This document shows, in pieces, positions 1-8,259 of a DNA stretch of 57,637 nucleotides (position 1 is its first letter; the number at the start of each line of letters is the position of its first letter). Where the stretch lies: contig JAJECH010000039.1 in assembly GCA_022822135.1 (NCBI GenBank), positions 1-57,637 of the forward strand. The letters are read 5' to 3'. The notes below the pieces were generated by a model. That model searched no databases and was not told the DNA's origin. It saw nothing but the letters and a program-made list of their open reading frames with translations. This stretch comes from Pseudomonadales bacterium. Its GTDB lineage: Bacteria; Pseudomonadota; Gammaproteobacteria; Pseudomonadales; Azotimanducaceae. The translations under genes and the position numbers were made by a program.

Positions 1-62
1 GTGAGATCGGGCTCATCAAGGGGCATGCAACTTCATCACCAACGTGGGCGAAAGCGGCATGA
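1..62 (+). CDS. IS256-family transposase, C-terminal fragment
   Basis: The frame opens before base 1 (bases 1-2 are the end of a Gly codon) and stops at TGA 60-62. The visible residues end in TWAKAA and match the C-terminus of the better preserved copy at 57328-57637. Only about 20 residues are visible, so this is a partial gene cut by the window edge, not evidence of a truncated element. No catalytic residue is in view. Confidence 0.8.
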   Translation, partial: EIGLIKGHATSSPTWAKAA

Positions 63-81
63 AATCAACATCAATCGCAGC

Positions 82-113
82 CTCGGCGACCGACCCGCGG
101 GGCGGTCGCCGAG
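82..113 (+). terminator. 32-nt hairpin after the transposase gene
   Basis: CTCGGCGAC pairs with GTCGCCGAG. The inner part CG-A-CCCGCGGG-G-CG is also self-complementary apart from one A/G mismatch. The stem starts 19 bases after the transposase stop and is followed by an A-rich rather than T-rich tract, so it is a hairpin of uncertain terminator strength. The right copy keeps the same fold with different bases. Confidence 0.55.
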
Positions 114-143
114 ACCACACGAAAAACATTTTTCAGAAAAAAC

Positions 144-172
144 TTGACACAACTCGAGAAATCGCATGTCAT
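144..172 (+). promoter_or_regulatory. possible outward promoter at the IS end
   Basis: A perfect TTGACA hexamer (144-149) lies inside the IS end. A 17-base spacer leads to TGTCAT (167-172), which matches 4 of 6 bases of the -10 consensus. The -10 would lie in flanking DNA, making a hybrid promoter reading into the hydrolase gene at 247. Outward -35 boxes in IS termini are a known phenomenon. That this one works is inference. Confidence 0.3.
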
Positions 173-246
173 CAAAACGGTACGTGCACTTGTTAGATCG
201 CGACGGTCTTGTCCTTAGATTGGACTGCTAAACCTAAAATTCAGAT

Positions 247-1122
247 ATGCTGACCGAGACACCAAGTTCGCATATCTATTTTTCACAGCGATTGCGCTTG
301 CACTACGTCGACTGGGGAAACGAAGATGCGCCGCCATTGCTACTTATTCACGGCGGTCGCGACCACTGCCGTAACTGGGACTGGGTGGCATCCGAATTAC
401 GGGACGACTACCACGTAATAGCGCCTGATCTACGAGGACACGGTGACTCTCAATGGATGGTCGGTGGTGGATATCTTCATATCGACTATGTGTACGACAT
501 CGCGCAGCTCGTACAACAGAAACACATGTCGCCCGTCACAGTGATGGGTCATTCACTCGGCGGCTCGATTTCACTCATCTACGCGGGTCTCTACCCAGAG
601 ACCGTGGCGAGACTGATTTCGATCGAAGGCATGGGGGCACCACCAAGATGGTCGCACTCAGGAAGCCCGTCGAAAGTCGAATCACGTCTCCAGAATTGGG
701 TGAATAACCTCCGTCATCTTTCCAGCCGAATACTAAGAAAGTACACCTCTTTGGAAGAAGCGTTTCATCGAATGCAGACTGAGAATCCGCATCTGACCGA
801 AGAGCAAGCACGACACTTAACCGTACACGGCAGCAATCAGAACGAAGACGGGACTTACAGCTGGAAATTCGACAATTACGTTAGAACGTTTGCGCCAATC
901 GGGTTGTCGGACGACGAGATTCAGTCTTTGTATGCCCGGATTAACTGCCCGACACTTCTTGTTTACGGTAAAGAATCGTGGGCGAGCGATCCGATGAAGG
1001 ACGGGCGCGCTGCGGTGTTCAAAGACGTCCATGTTGCCGGAATTGACGCTGCCGGGCATTGGAGCCACCATGACCAGTTCGATGTGTTCATGGGTATCGT
1101 TCGCGATTTTCTAGAGGCGTGA
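247..1122 (+). CDS. alpha/beta-fold hydrolase
   Basis: A 291-residue cytoplasmic alpha/beta hydrolase with no signal peptide. The oxyanion-hole HGG is at residues 35-37, the nucleophile elbow G-H-S-L-G has Ser103, and the probable catalytic His is in AAGHWSHH near residue 270. Length and motif spacing fit the single-domain family that includes esterases, epoxide hydrolases and haloalkane dehalogenases. Ser as nucleophile favours an esterase or lipase-type activity over a dehalogenase. The stop overlaps the GTG start of the next gene (GTGA), so the two are probably translationally coupled. The substrate cannot be read from sequence. The gene may be driven from the IS end upstream. Confidence 0.88.
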   Translation: MLTETPSSHIYFSQRLRLHYVDWGNEDAPPLLLIHGGRDHCRNWDWVASELRDDYHVIAPDLRGHGDSQWMVGGGYLHIDYVYDIAQLVQQKHMSPVTVMGHSLGGSISLIYAGLYPETVARLISIEGMGAPPRWSHSGSPSKVESRLQNWVNNLRHLSSRILRKYTSLEEAFHRMQTENPHLTEEQARHLTVHGSNQNEDGTYSWKFDNYVRTFAPIGLSDDEIQSLYARINCPTLLVYGKESWASDPMKDGRAAVFKDVHVAGIDAAGHWSHHDQFDVFMGIVRDFLEA

Positions 1123-2204
1123 CAGCAGCAGACCGTCTTCTTGATTCCCCTTGGCGCGGCGTGATTTACGCTGCTGGGGGTTCGCTGCTCCTTTCAGACT
1201 TAGCGACTCAGCCAAGGGCTTCCAGTACTTTATTGGCAGCGAACGTGCCGTACCACAATCAAGCGATGATAGACCTTCTCGGGTACGAACCGGATAGCTA
1301 TTGCTCATCGCTTACCACTCGCCGACTCGCTATGCAGGCGTTACTTCATGCCCGCGAGTTAGTTCCTGATTCTGAGCACTATGTCTTTGGCGTTGGAATC
1401 ACCGCTGCGTTACGTTCTGTCCAACCCAAACGAGGTGCTCATCGAGCGTATGTAGCACTTCAGACCTTGAATAAAACGGTTGTATGGCATGTTCCTTTCG
1501 AAAAGGGTGTGTTGACGCGATCGCAGGAAGAACGCAAGCTAGCTGATTTCGCGGTTCATTTTCTGACATACGGACTCGAGATTGAAAGCTCAAGTCCAGC
1601 GATAGAACCCAGTGGATCGGCTGTTTATGAAACATCCGTCTCGCGACTGCTAGACGATACACCGACGTTTCATGGCGATCCCGGAACTGCGGTTCTACCT
1701 GGCGCGTTTAACCCGCTCCACGATGGTCATCGTCGCATGCAGAAATTTGCGGAGGAACGCTTAAACCAGCGGGTCGCATTCGAGTTGAGTGTTCGCAATG
1801 TCGATAAACCAAACCTCGATTTCATTGACATTGACGAACGGATCAAACAATTCAATACCGATGCGTTTGTCTTGACCAATCAGCCTAAATTCATCGACAA
1901 GGCTCGTTTACTCTTTAAGGACGCTGGTGGTACTTTTGTCGTTGGGACCGACACCATTTCCCGAATTGATCACGAGCGCTACTACGAATCGAAAGAGGAT
2001 CGAGACAACGCGATCAACGAATTGAAGGTCCTTGGAGTCCGTTTCCTGGTATTCGGGAGACGTGATGGATCTAAGTTTCTAACGCTGGACGATCTCAAGT
2101 TGGGAACCGATCTTAGGAATTTATGCGACGGTGTTGCGGCCTCGGATTTCCGTTGCGACGTGTCATCAACCGAATTGAGAAGGCAGCGTAAAGAACACGT
2201 CTAG
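1119..2204 (+). CDS. CinA-like domain fused to a HIGH-type nucleotidyltransferase
   Basis: A 361-residue two-domain protein. Residues 10-155 resemble the CinA C-terminal (PncC nicotinamide-nucleotide amidase) domain, with conserved stretches around PRASSTLLAANVPY, LLGY and VGITAAL..KRG.HRAYVA. The usual E-S-C-T-G-G active-site stretch reads IYAAGGS (residues 16-22), so the catalytic Ser is absent. Residues 190-361 are a cytidylyltransferase-like domain with GAFNPLHDGH (195-204, equivalent to the GxFxPxHxGH motif) and SSTELRR (349-355, equivalent to ISSTxxR), as in NadD-type adenylyltransferases. A role in pyridine-nucleotide metabolism is inferred from the two families, with the first domain likely regulatory or altered in chemistry. 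The GTG start overlaps the preceding stop by 4 bases. Confidence 0.75.
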   Translation: MTAADRLLDSPWRGVIYAAGGSLLLSDLATQPRASSTLLAANVPYHNQAMIDLLGYEPDSYCSSLTTRRLAMQALLHARELVPDSEHYVFGVGITAALRSVQPKRGAHRAYVALQTLNKTVVWHVPFEKGVLTRSQEERKLADFAVHFLTYGLEIESSSPAIEPSGSAVYETSVSRLLDDTPTFHGDPGTAVLPGAFNPLHDGHRRMQKFAEERLNQRVAFELSVRNVDKPNLDFIDIDERIKQFNTDAFVLTNQPKFIDKARLLFKDAGGTFVVGTDTISRIDHERYYESKEDRDNAINELKVLGVRFLVFGRRDGSKFLTLDDLKLGTDLRNLCDGVAASDFRCDVSSTELRRQRKEHV

Positions 2205-2358
2205 ACTCTCGTACGTATCCACGCGTGGAAAGGGCGACAGTCGAGACCGTTTTGATCTATTTTTCGAGCTGGGTCTTGCAGGATACATTCCATATTTTTA
2301 CCGTTCCCAACAGCCACAAGAATAAAAACCAAATTTAACCCTGCAAATCTGGTATGAA

Positions 2359-2377
2359 ATCCTAGAATTACTAGGAT
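2359..2377. repeat. 7-bp inverted repeat overlapping a start codon
   Basis: ATCCTAG-aatta-CTAGGAT is a perfect 7-bp inverted repeat with a 5-base centre. Its right arm includes the first two bases of the ATG at 2376. It could be an operator for autoregulation or an RNA hairpin hiding the start codon. It also supplies the only purine-rich bases (AGG) next to the ATG. The function is inferred from position alone. Confidence 0.45.
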
Positions 2378-3536
2378 GATAACTCGAAAAAAGCAAGATT
2401 TGGTCCGTGCTCGCCTCGCGCAATTCCCGGCCGTTGCGTTGCTCGGACCTCGCCAAGTGGGGAAGACAACCCTTGCGCACGAGCTCGCTACAACACAAAC
2501 AAGCGTATATCTTGATCTAGAGCTGAGCTCCGACCAAGATAAACTCGACGATCCTACGATGTTCCTGACCCGTCACGAAGACAAACTCGTAATCATTGAT
2601 GAGATTCACCGGCTTCCCGAACTATTCCAGTCTCTTCGCAGTCTCATCGATGATGGTCGCCGACGAGGTCTAAATACAAACCGTTTTCTGCTGTTAGGTT
2701 CGGCGTCGATCGAGTTGCTCAAACAATCTGGCGAATCACTTGCAGGACGTGTCGCTTACATTGAACTCGAACCTTTCAACATACTGGAAGTTAGCGAAAG
2801 CGAAAGACTTTGGACTCGTGGGGGATTCCCCGACAGTTTTCTCGGTTCAAACGACAACGAGAGTGCAATCTGGCGCGATAACTTCCTACGCACGTACTTG
2901 GAACGAGATATTCCGCAGCTCGGCCCACGAATTCCAGGAGAAACGCTTCGACGCTTTTGGACGATGCTGGCACATCTTCAGGGAAGCACGCTCAACGCCG
3001 CGAGTCTCGCACGAGGTCTTGGAGTTGACGCGACAACAGTTGTGCGATATCTCGACTTACTCGTGGACTTACTGCTCGTGAGACGGTTAATTCCGCTACA
3101 TGCTAATGTAGGAAAACGCCTCGTCAAATCGCCTAAGCTATATATTCGAGATAGTGGCGTTACGCACTCGATGCTAGGACTACGAAACCTCGAGGCAATT
3201 CTTGGTCATCCTGTGGTTGGTGGAAGCTGGGAAGGATTCGTTATCGAAAACCTCATTGGCGTGGCGCCAGACAATTCAACTCCCTACTTCTATCGAACCG
3301 CCACCGGTGCCGAAGTCGATCTCGTTCTGGATATGCCGAATGGCGAAAGGTGGGCAATCGAAATTAAGCGCAGCACTTCTCCCAATCTAGAACGCGGGTT
3401 CTACGAAGCAAGAGTGGATTTAGAACCCACACGTTCGTTCATCGTCTACCCAGGTCGCGAGACATACCTTAAACGCGACGAAACTCAAGTGATCAGTCTC
3501 GAAGGACTCGCAACGCAGCTAGCTAATCTTCATTAG
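2376..3536 (+). CDS. AAA_14 / DUF4143 family ATPase
   Basis: A 386-residue protein with an N-terminal P-loop ATPase of the AAA_14 type: Walker A GPRQVGKT (24-31) and Walker B LVIIDE (71-76). After a helical middle region with a winged-helix look (about 200-235), the C-terminal DUF4143 part carries E-V-D...E-I-K spacing in GAEVDLVLD...WAIEIKRS, the signature of a PD-(D/E)xK-like fold. The family is widespread in bacteria and archaea, is often found as an isolated, mobile-looking gene, and has no firmly assigned role. A 7-bp inverted repeat overlaps its start. There is no partner gene: a 273-base gap follows, and the next gene is on the other strand. Confidence 0.88.
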   Translation: MITRKKQDLVRARLAQFPAVALLGPRQVGKTTLAHELATTQTSVYLDLELSSDQDKLDDPTMFLTRHEDKLVIIDEIHRLPELFQSLRSLIDDGRRRGLNTNRFLLLGSASIELLKQSGESLAGRVAYIELEPFNILEVSESERLWTRGGFPDSFLGSNDNESAIWRDNFLRTYLERDIPQLGPRIPGETLRRFWTMLAHLQGSTLNAASLARGLGVDATTVVRYLDLLVDLLLVRRLIPLHANVGKRLVKSPKLYIRDSGVTHSMLGLRNLEAILGHPVVGGSWEGFVIENLIGVAPDNSTPYFYRTATGAEVDLVLDMPNGERWAIEIKRSTSPNLERGFYEARVDLEPTRSFIVYPGRETYLKRDETQVISLEGLATQLANLH

Positions 3537-3809
3537 CTGAATTCAGTTAATCGCCCAATATCCTCGTTATTCAATCACGAGTGACGAGACTATCGAAGTA
3601 ATTCTGCTTATCACGCGCAACGGCGGCGAAGTAGAAATCCTCTCACATGCGATTGATGTTCGTCATTAGTTTGATTATGAACGAAACTTCGGCGCCTTGC
3701 TCCGGTTCCGGTCCTCTCTTGACGATCTCTCAGAAGTTCCCTACACCACCGCCGTCATCGCTCTCCTATCGTCTCAATAGGTGAAACTACAACCACGAGC
3801 TAGTAGCGG

Positions 3810-5969
3810 TCAAAAACGCATACGCACTCCGGTTTCGATCGTACGCCCTGGCTGGGGCACCATATCCTTAACGACGGACGTATGCAGACGCTGTTCGTCG
3901 TCGGTTAAGTTGCGACCGGCGAGAAAGACGTCAACGGTCGAGTCGCCCGCTCGGAAACGCCAAGCAATGCGCGCGCGAAGGTCATCGTACGACTCCGTTG
4001 GCAGCTCGAATTCGGCAACATCGTTTTGTTCAGAAGCACGCACGTAGTCCACGTTCAATCTTAGGCGGTCATTCGTAAACTCAAGAGACAACCCAATCCG
4101 GTCAGGTGGGATAAGCGGTAAGTTATCGTTGCCACTGACGTCAATTGATGGCGCAACCATGTCGAAGAAAGCGCCGATATCAAGCGTTCCCTCCGCCCAT
4201 TTCGCTACGGTAACCCGACCTTCCACCTCAAATCCTGGGAATGTCGCGTCGGATTGAGAGTATCTACGGAGGTCGAAACCCTCTCGCTCCTCACCCGTCG
4301 CGGCCTGATAAATAAAACCCGAAAATTGCGTGTAGTAAAAGGTCCCCAAGAGTGACCAATCATCGCCACCACCGCTTAGGGTGGATGCGAAGTTGCGAGC
4401 CTTTTCGTTGCCGAGTCCAGGATCCCCTTCTTCAAATACGCCTGTGCCAGGGTGTGGACTGTCCGAATAGAGTTCCTCTCCCACTGGTGCGCGAGAGGAG
4501 AAATCGGTCAGCAGCGTGCCTTGCCATCGTTCGCTAAGCGGTACGATGAGGCCAAGCGAAGCGCTCACGCCGTTGAAGCTACGACTCTGACCTATCGCGG
4601 GATCATGCGCGACGCGGTCGTATCGCAATCCGGCTTCAAGTCCGAATTCGCCGAGTGACCGCTCGCCAACCCAGAACAATCCACTCGTCGATGTATCGAC
4701 AGGAGGTGTAAAGGCTTCTTCACCAGCAACCGAGAACTCGCGGTTCCCGAGTTGCATACCGAGTGCGCCGCTCCAACCGTTGATCGACGCATGTGTCAAT
4801 TCTGTGCGCGCTTCCCACGCTTCGTTCGTGAACAGTGTTCCGACCTCACCGGCTTCATTCTCCGCGTGTTCGTAATCATTGATGCCTAGGCGAAAGTTCA
4901 GGTTTTCAATACCAGCAAACGGGTCTACTAATCCAGCCTCCAGATCAATGCGCGTCTGTTCGAGATCGACGACTGGCGGAGTCTCTTCATCGTCGTGATG
5001 TTCCTCCTCCTCTTCGTCATGATGCTCCTCTTCGTCACCATGTTCCTCGTGTTCTTCATCGTGGTGCCCATGAGCATGACTGTGACCAGGGATGCCATAC
5101 GTCGAATCTAGACTACTGGTTGCGATTCCAGCGAAGCCAAAGTCGCCAACCAAGGAGAAGCCAACAGAACCACCGCGAACTTCAACTCCGCTCCCGGTCA
5201 AATGCCCGTAAGCTTCCTCTTCGTGGCCTTCTTCTTCATGTCCGTGGTCGTCATCCTCGTGTTCATCCTCGTGTTCATCCTCGTCGTGGTGTTCTTCTTC
5301 TTCCGCGGCTCGAAACGCTGCGGATTCGGCAAAACCAGGGATGTCGTAATCGTCAGATTCGCGAGCAAAAGCGTCTATGTGCCACGCAATATTGCTGCCA
5401 CCACCGTCGAGCCGTAAAGACCCATTTCGACCGTTGCCGTTGTCAGAACCTTGCACGCCGAAGCTGCCTTCTATACCGTCCGGCACCTTGTTCGGGATAC
5501 GGTTAGTTTGGACATCCACTACCCCACCGATAGCACCGGACCCGTAGAGCAATGTCGATGACCCTTTCAAGATTTCAACGCGTTCGACGAGATAGGGGTC
5601 GACTGTGACCGCGTGATCACCGCTGCTTACCGAAACGTCGAGAGTGTCGATACGTTCCTCCATGATGCGCACACGTGCGCCTCCTAGGCCGTGGATGACA
5701 GGTCGACCTGCACCCACCCCATATGCACTGTTGTGGATGCCCGGTTCGTTACCCACAGTCGCGCCAATGTTGTCGACGATCTTACGATCCAGTTCATCGG
5801 TCTCCATGACATCGCTGGGTTGAGCTAGTCCATCACCAGCAAGCGGGTGTGCTGTGACGACGATCTCCTCTAACTCCGGCGATGGTTCCTCATCAGACGC
5901 CTCTGCGGCAAACGCGACCACGCCGAGGCAAATTGCTACGGTCGCGAAAATTCGTTGCATGCGATTCAT
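3810..5969 (-). CDS. TonB-dependent outer-membrane receptor, ZnuD-like (probable zinc uptake)
   Basis: The ATG at 5969 is preferred over an in-frame start 54 bases upstream because AGGAG sits 8 bases before it and a signal peptide begins there (RIFATVAICLGVVAFAAEA). The product is 719 residues. A TonB-box-like EEIVVTA (about 34-40) precedes a plug domain ending near LLYGSGAIGGVVDV, then a beta-barrel ending in the typical C-terminal Phe (GVRMRF). Two long His/Asp/Glu-rich segments, about residues 223-256 and 295-329, are expected in loops. Such metal-binding loops are a hallmark of the ZnuD zinc-receptor group. A Zur-box candidate lies about 125 bases upstream. Copper or nickel remain possible substrates. 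Confidence 0.88.
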   Translation of the reverse strand: MNRMQRIFATVAICLGVVAFAAEASDEEPSPELEEIVVTAHPLAGDGLAQPSDVMETDELDRKIVDNIGATVGNEPGIHNSAYGVGAGRPVIHGLGGARVRIMEERIDTLDVSVSSGDHAVTVDPYLVERVEILKGSSTLLYGSGAIGGVVDVQTNRIPNKVPDGIEGSFGVQGSDNGNGRNGSLRLDGGGSNIAWHIDAFARESDDYDIPGFAESAAFRAAEEEEHHDEDEHEDEHEDDDHGHEEEGHEEEAYGHLTGSGVEVRGGSVGFSLVGDFGFAGIATSSLDSTYGIPGHSHAHGHHDEEHEEHGDEEEHHDEEEEEHHDDEETPPVVDLEQTRIDLEAGLVDPFAGIENLNFRLGINDYEHAENEAGEVGTLFTNEAWEARTELTHASINGWSGALGMQLGNREFSVAGEEAFTPPVDTSTSGLFWVGERSLGEFGLEAGLRYDRVAHDPAIGQSRSFNGVSASLGLIVPLSERWQGTLLTDFSSRAPVGEELYSDSPHPGTGVFEEGDPGLGNEKARNFASTLSGGGDDWSLLGTFYYTQFSGFIYQAATGEEREGFDLRRYSQSDATFPGFEVEGRVTVAKWAEGTLDIGAFFDMVAPSIDVSGNDNLPLIPPDRIGLSLEFTNDRLRLNVDYVRASEQNDVAEFELPTESYDDLRARIAWRFRAGDSTVDVFLAGRNLTDDEQRLHTSVVKDMVPQPGRTIETGVRMRF

Positions 5970-6072
5970 AATGCATCTCCTAAAAGTACCGAATAGGCGC
6001 ACGACGCTAGAAAACGTTCGCATACTTGACTACATGGCAGTCAGACGGTGGGTAGCACGCGAAACGAGCCGT

Positions 6073-6089
6073 CTCGCTAAACTAGCGAG
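6073..6089. repeat. 7-bp inverted repeat near the Zur-box candidate
   Basis: CTCGCTA-aac-TAGCGAG is a perfect 7-bp inverted repeat with a 3-base centre, ending 6 bases from the Zur-box candidate. It could be a second operator or a hairpin in the receptor mRNA leader. It has no T-tract and is not terminator-like. Confidence 0.4.
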
Positions 6090-6095
6090 CGAATT

Positions 6096-6118
6096 GGTAC
6101 GTTATAACATAACATTTT
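6096..6118 (-). promoter_or_regulatory. Zur-box candidate
   Basis: On the minus strand the core reads AAATGTTATGTTATAACGT. The gammaproteobacterial Zur consensus, as I recall it, is a 23-base palindrome with core ATGTTATAwTATAACAT. The first arm and the TATAAC of the second arm match, with a mismatch at the centre and a weaker distal right arm. It lies about 127 bases upstream of the ATG of the ZnuD-like receptor and points toward it. Zinc repression of that receptor is the natural inference, from motif plus neighbour. Fur boxes have a different core. Confidence 0.6.
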
Positions 6119-6394
6119 AGCGATAACAGAGCGCGCTGAGATATTCGCGACGACTGAAACGATCCGTTGTTCACTGGCCAGCGTATGCGTTGGGCGCGAT
6201 CCGAACCGTACTAAGTATTAAGCCAAAATCCTGAAATTGACGATCAGTAGACCCACTAATCTTTCGCTGAACTCGGAAATCTACCTGTTAGAATCACACG
6301 TGACCCGGTTCTCCTTCGATATTTAGGTTGCTCCTTGGCTTATTCAGTATTGCTACTTTGACCTAATGTAGCCGCGCAACCTTAAAGCGACGCA

Positions 6395-7129
6395 TTGACA
6401 GCATTCTTCAACGCGATTTTTAGCCGCATTCTTGGTGCGGTCCGTGATCTCGCGCCCATCATCATCGTCATCGCTTTCTTCCAGATTGTGGTTCTCCAAC
6501 AACCGTTCCCGAACCTCGGTGAAACCTTGGTTGGGCTTGTCTGTGTCGTGTTAGGTCTCGCCTTATTTATCCACGGTCTAGAGAACGGACTGTTCCCACT
6601 AGGGGAAGCTATCGCCCAAGCGTTTACAAAGAAGAGCAGTCTTGTCGCCCTACTCAGTTTCGCGTTTTGCCTTGGCTTTGGAACCACCGTAGCCGAACCG
6701 GCACTCATTGCAATCGCGGCAGAAGCGGCAGAGGTCGTCGCGCTCGCTGGACATATAGAGAACGAGGCGAGCGTGCGAGATGCGTACGCTCTAAACCTAC
6801 GAATTGTTGTGGCGTTCTCTGTAGGGTCGGCCGTCGTAATCGGGGTCTTTCGCATCTTGAAGGCTTGGCCACTACATGTGATGATCATTTCTGGCTACGT
6901 CATCGTAACCGTGCTCACATTCTTCGCCTCGCCGGAGATCATTGGTATCGCATATGACTCTGGCGGCGTAACAACAAGCACGATTACTGTGCCTCTGCTT
7001 ACCGCGTTGGGTGTGGGATTGGCTACGAGCATCAAGGGACGCAATCCAATGCTCGACGGTTTCGGTCTGATCGCTTTCGCGTGTCTAGCGCCGATCATCT
7101 TTATCCTCGCCTACAACATGGTCGCTTGA
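6395..7129 (+). CDS. DUF1538 family membrane protein, first of two
   Basis: A 244-residue hydrophobic protein with about six or seven membrane segments. The family-typical stretches are TTVAEPAL in the middle and [20 protein letters not shown] near residue 195, both repeated in its neighbour. An in-frame stop at 6383 forces a start at TTG 6395, and no clear ribosome binding site is visible. The gene is spaced one base from a second DUF1538 gene and is followed by a P-II-like and a CBS gene, so the pair is probably a heteromeric inner-membrane transporter or channel under nucleotide-sensing control. The transported substrate is unknown for the family. Confidence 0.85.
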   Translation: MTAFFNAIFSRILGAVRDLAPIIIVIAFFQIVVLQQPFPNLGETLVGLVCVVLGLALFIHGLENGLFPLGEAIAQAFTKKSSLVALLSFAFCLGFGTTVAEPALIAIAAEAAEVVALAGHIENEASVRDAYALNLRIVVAFSVGSAVVIGVFRILKAWPLHVMIISGYVIVTVLTFFASPEIIGIAYDSGGVTTSTITVPLLTALGVGLATSIKGRNPMLDGFGLIAFACLAPIIFILAYNMVA

Positions 7130-7130
7130 G

Positions 7131-7907
7131 ATGCAATTCCTCGTTGACCTAGCATCGTCCTTCGGGACAACATTAAGAGATGTAGCGCCCATCGTCTTAG
7201 TACTCGTCGTATTTCAAGTACTCGTACTTAGACAGAAACTCCCGAGACTGAAGCAGATCATCACGGGATTTGTATTGGTGGTGATAGGTTTGTCGTTGTT
7301 CTTAGTTGGTCTGAATGACGCATTGTTTCCAATCGGTGAAACTATGGCATCGCAACTTACAGCTTCGAACGTCGCGACGACGGAAGCTGAGGTCCGATGG
7401 ACGGACTACATGGTTATCTACGCGTTTGCTGCAGCAATCGGATTTGCTACGACCATCGCTGAACCACCACTGATTGCGGTTGCTTTGAAGGCCGAAAGTG
7501 CGTCAGGAGGGGCGATAAATGCTTGGGGACTGAGACTAGCCGTCGCAGTCGGTGTAGCCGTCGGCGTATCTTTGGGGTGCTTTCGAATCGTAACTGGAAC
7601 CCCTTTACAGTGGTATATCATCGTATGCTACGTCATCGTAATGATCCAGACGTTGTTTGCGAGTCGAACGATAATGCCGCTCGCTTACGACAGTGGTGGC
7701 GTTACCACCTCGACCGTAACCGTACCTGTCGTTGCTGCTCTCGGATTGGGATTGGCTAGCAACATTCCAGGCAGAAGCACATTGATCGACGGATTCGGAT
7801 TGATCGCTTTTGCAAGCGTCTTTCCGATTATGTCCGTCCTCAGCTATTCCCTCATAAACTCGAAACTAACGAAACGAAAACGTTCTCAAACTTCAACAGA
7901 ACTATAA
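7131..7907 (+). CDS. DUF1538 family membrane protein, second of two
   Basis: A 258-residue paralogue of the preceding protein. It shares the same topology and the TTIAEPPL and [15 protein letters not shown] motifs, plus a short basic C-terminal tail (KLTKRKRSQ). The ATG follows the previous stop by one base. The internal similarity of the two proteins suggests duplication and then co-assembly. The conserved Asp-Ser-Gly-Gly and Thr/Ser-rich strip within a membrane segment could line a permeation path (inference). Function unknown. Confidence 0.85.
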   Translation: MQFLVDLASSFGTTLRDVAPIVLVLVVFQVLVLRQKLPRLKQIITGFVLVVIGLSLFLVGLNDALFPIGETMASQLTASNVATTEAEVRWTDYMVIYAFAAAIGFATTIAEPPLIAVALKAESASGGAINAWGLRLAVAVGVAVGVSLGCFRIVTGTPLQWYIIVCYVIVMIQTLFASRTIMPLAYDSGGVTTSTVTVPVVAALGLGLASNIPGRSTLIDGFGLIAFASVFPIMSVLSYSLINSKLTKRKRSQTSTEL

Positions 7908-7911
7908 CGAC

Positions 7912-8259
7912 ATGCTAAAACTTATTGTTGTCATTGTGTCCGTAGACAAAACGGATGAGATCATTGAGACTGCACGAAAAGCGGGTGCGACCGGCGCGAC
8001 CGTTATTCATGAAGCCCGCGGCGAGGGCTTAAAGGCGTCAAAGACCTTTCTAGGTCTTGACTTCACTTCGACTCGCGATGCCATTCTCTTTGTAGCGGCT
8101 GATTCGAGTGCACAGAACATCATGAACGCAATTCAGCAAGTTGGCGGTTTCGACGACGAACCCGGTTCCGGAATTGCCTTTCAGTTGGCTATCGAAGACG
8201 CCGTTGGTCTGCGATCGCAGATGCCATACATTCTTGAATCTATGGAAGAAGAAGCATGA
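7912..8259 (+). CDS. P-II-like regulatory protein
   Basis: A 115-residue protein with the beta-alpha-beta ferredoxin-like layout of P-II: MLKLIVVIVSVDKTDEIIETARKAG at the N-terminus, then GATGATVIHEARGEG leading into the region equivalent to the T-loop. It lacks the standard GlnB T-loop uridylylation motif, so it is a divergent P-II-like protein rather than GlnB/GlnK. By analogy with GlnK-AmtB and other P-II-like proteins it should form a trimer that docks on the adjacent membrane pair in response to a small molecule, probably an adenine nucleotide (inference). It sits 4 bases after the DUF1538 gene and overlaps the CBS gene (ATGA). Confidence 0.8.
   Translation: MLKLIVVIVSVDKTDEIIETARKAGATGATVIHEARGEGLKASKTFLGLDFTSTRDAILFVAADSSAQNIMNAIQQVGGFDDEPGSGIAFQLAIEDAVGLRSQMPYILESMEEEA

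Larger units (their letters stand above)
1..154 (+). mobile_element. 3' end of an IS256-family insertion sequence (left copy)
   Basis: The first 62 bases are the last codons of a transposase. They are followed by a GC-rich hairpin and then a terminal segment ending in CTTGACACAACT. The same series occurs in reverse complement at the other end of the window (57236-57637). The two copies are identical over bases 1-90 and then differ at about seven positions in the next 64 bases. Similarity stops at base 154, which is taken as the element end. The left part of the element lies outside the window, so target duplications cannot be checked. Family assignment comes from the longer right copy. Confidence 0.85.
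5970..6394. other. divergent intergenic region between the TonB receptor and the DUF1538 cassette
   Basis: This 425-base gap separates genes reading away from each other, so it must hold both promoters. It contains the inverted repeat 6073-6089 and the Zur-box candidate 6096-6118, both nearer the receptor. No convincing coding sequence was seen. The segment 6119-6394 next to the DUF1538 gene shows no motif I can name. Confidence 0.6.

Noticed and set aside
3537-3809. Possible gene remnant between the AAA_14 ATPase and the TonB receptor
   Set aside because: Frames are short and interrupted, and no motif could be recognised in the 273 bases.
4981-5330. Low-complexity GAGGA/CATCA-type tract that might be read as a DNA repeat or CRISPR-like array
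   Set aside because: It is the coding sequence of the two His/Asp/Glu-rich loops in the TonB receptor; units are irregular and there are no spacers.
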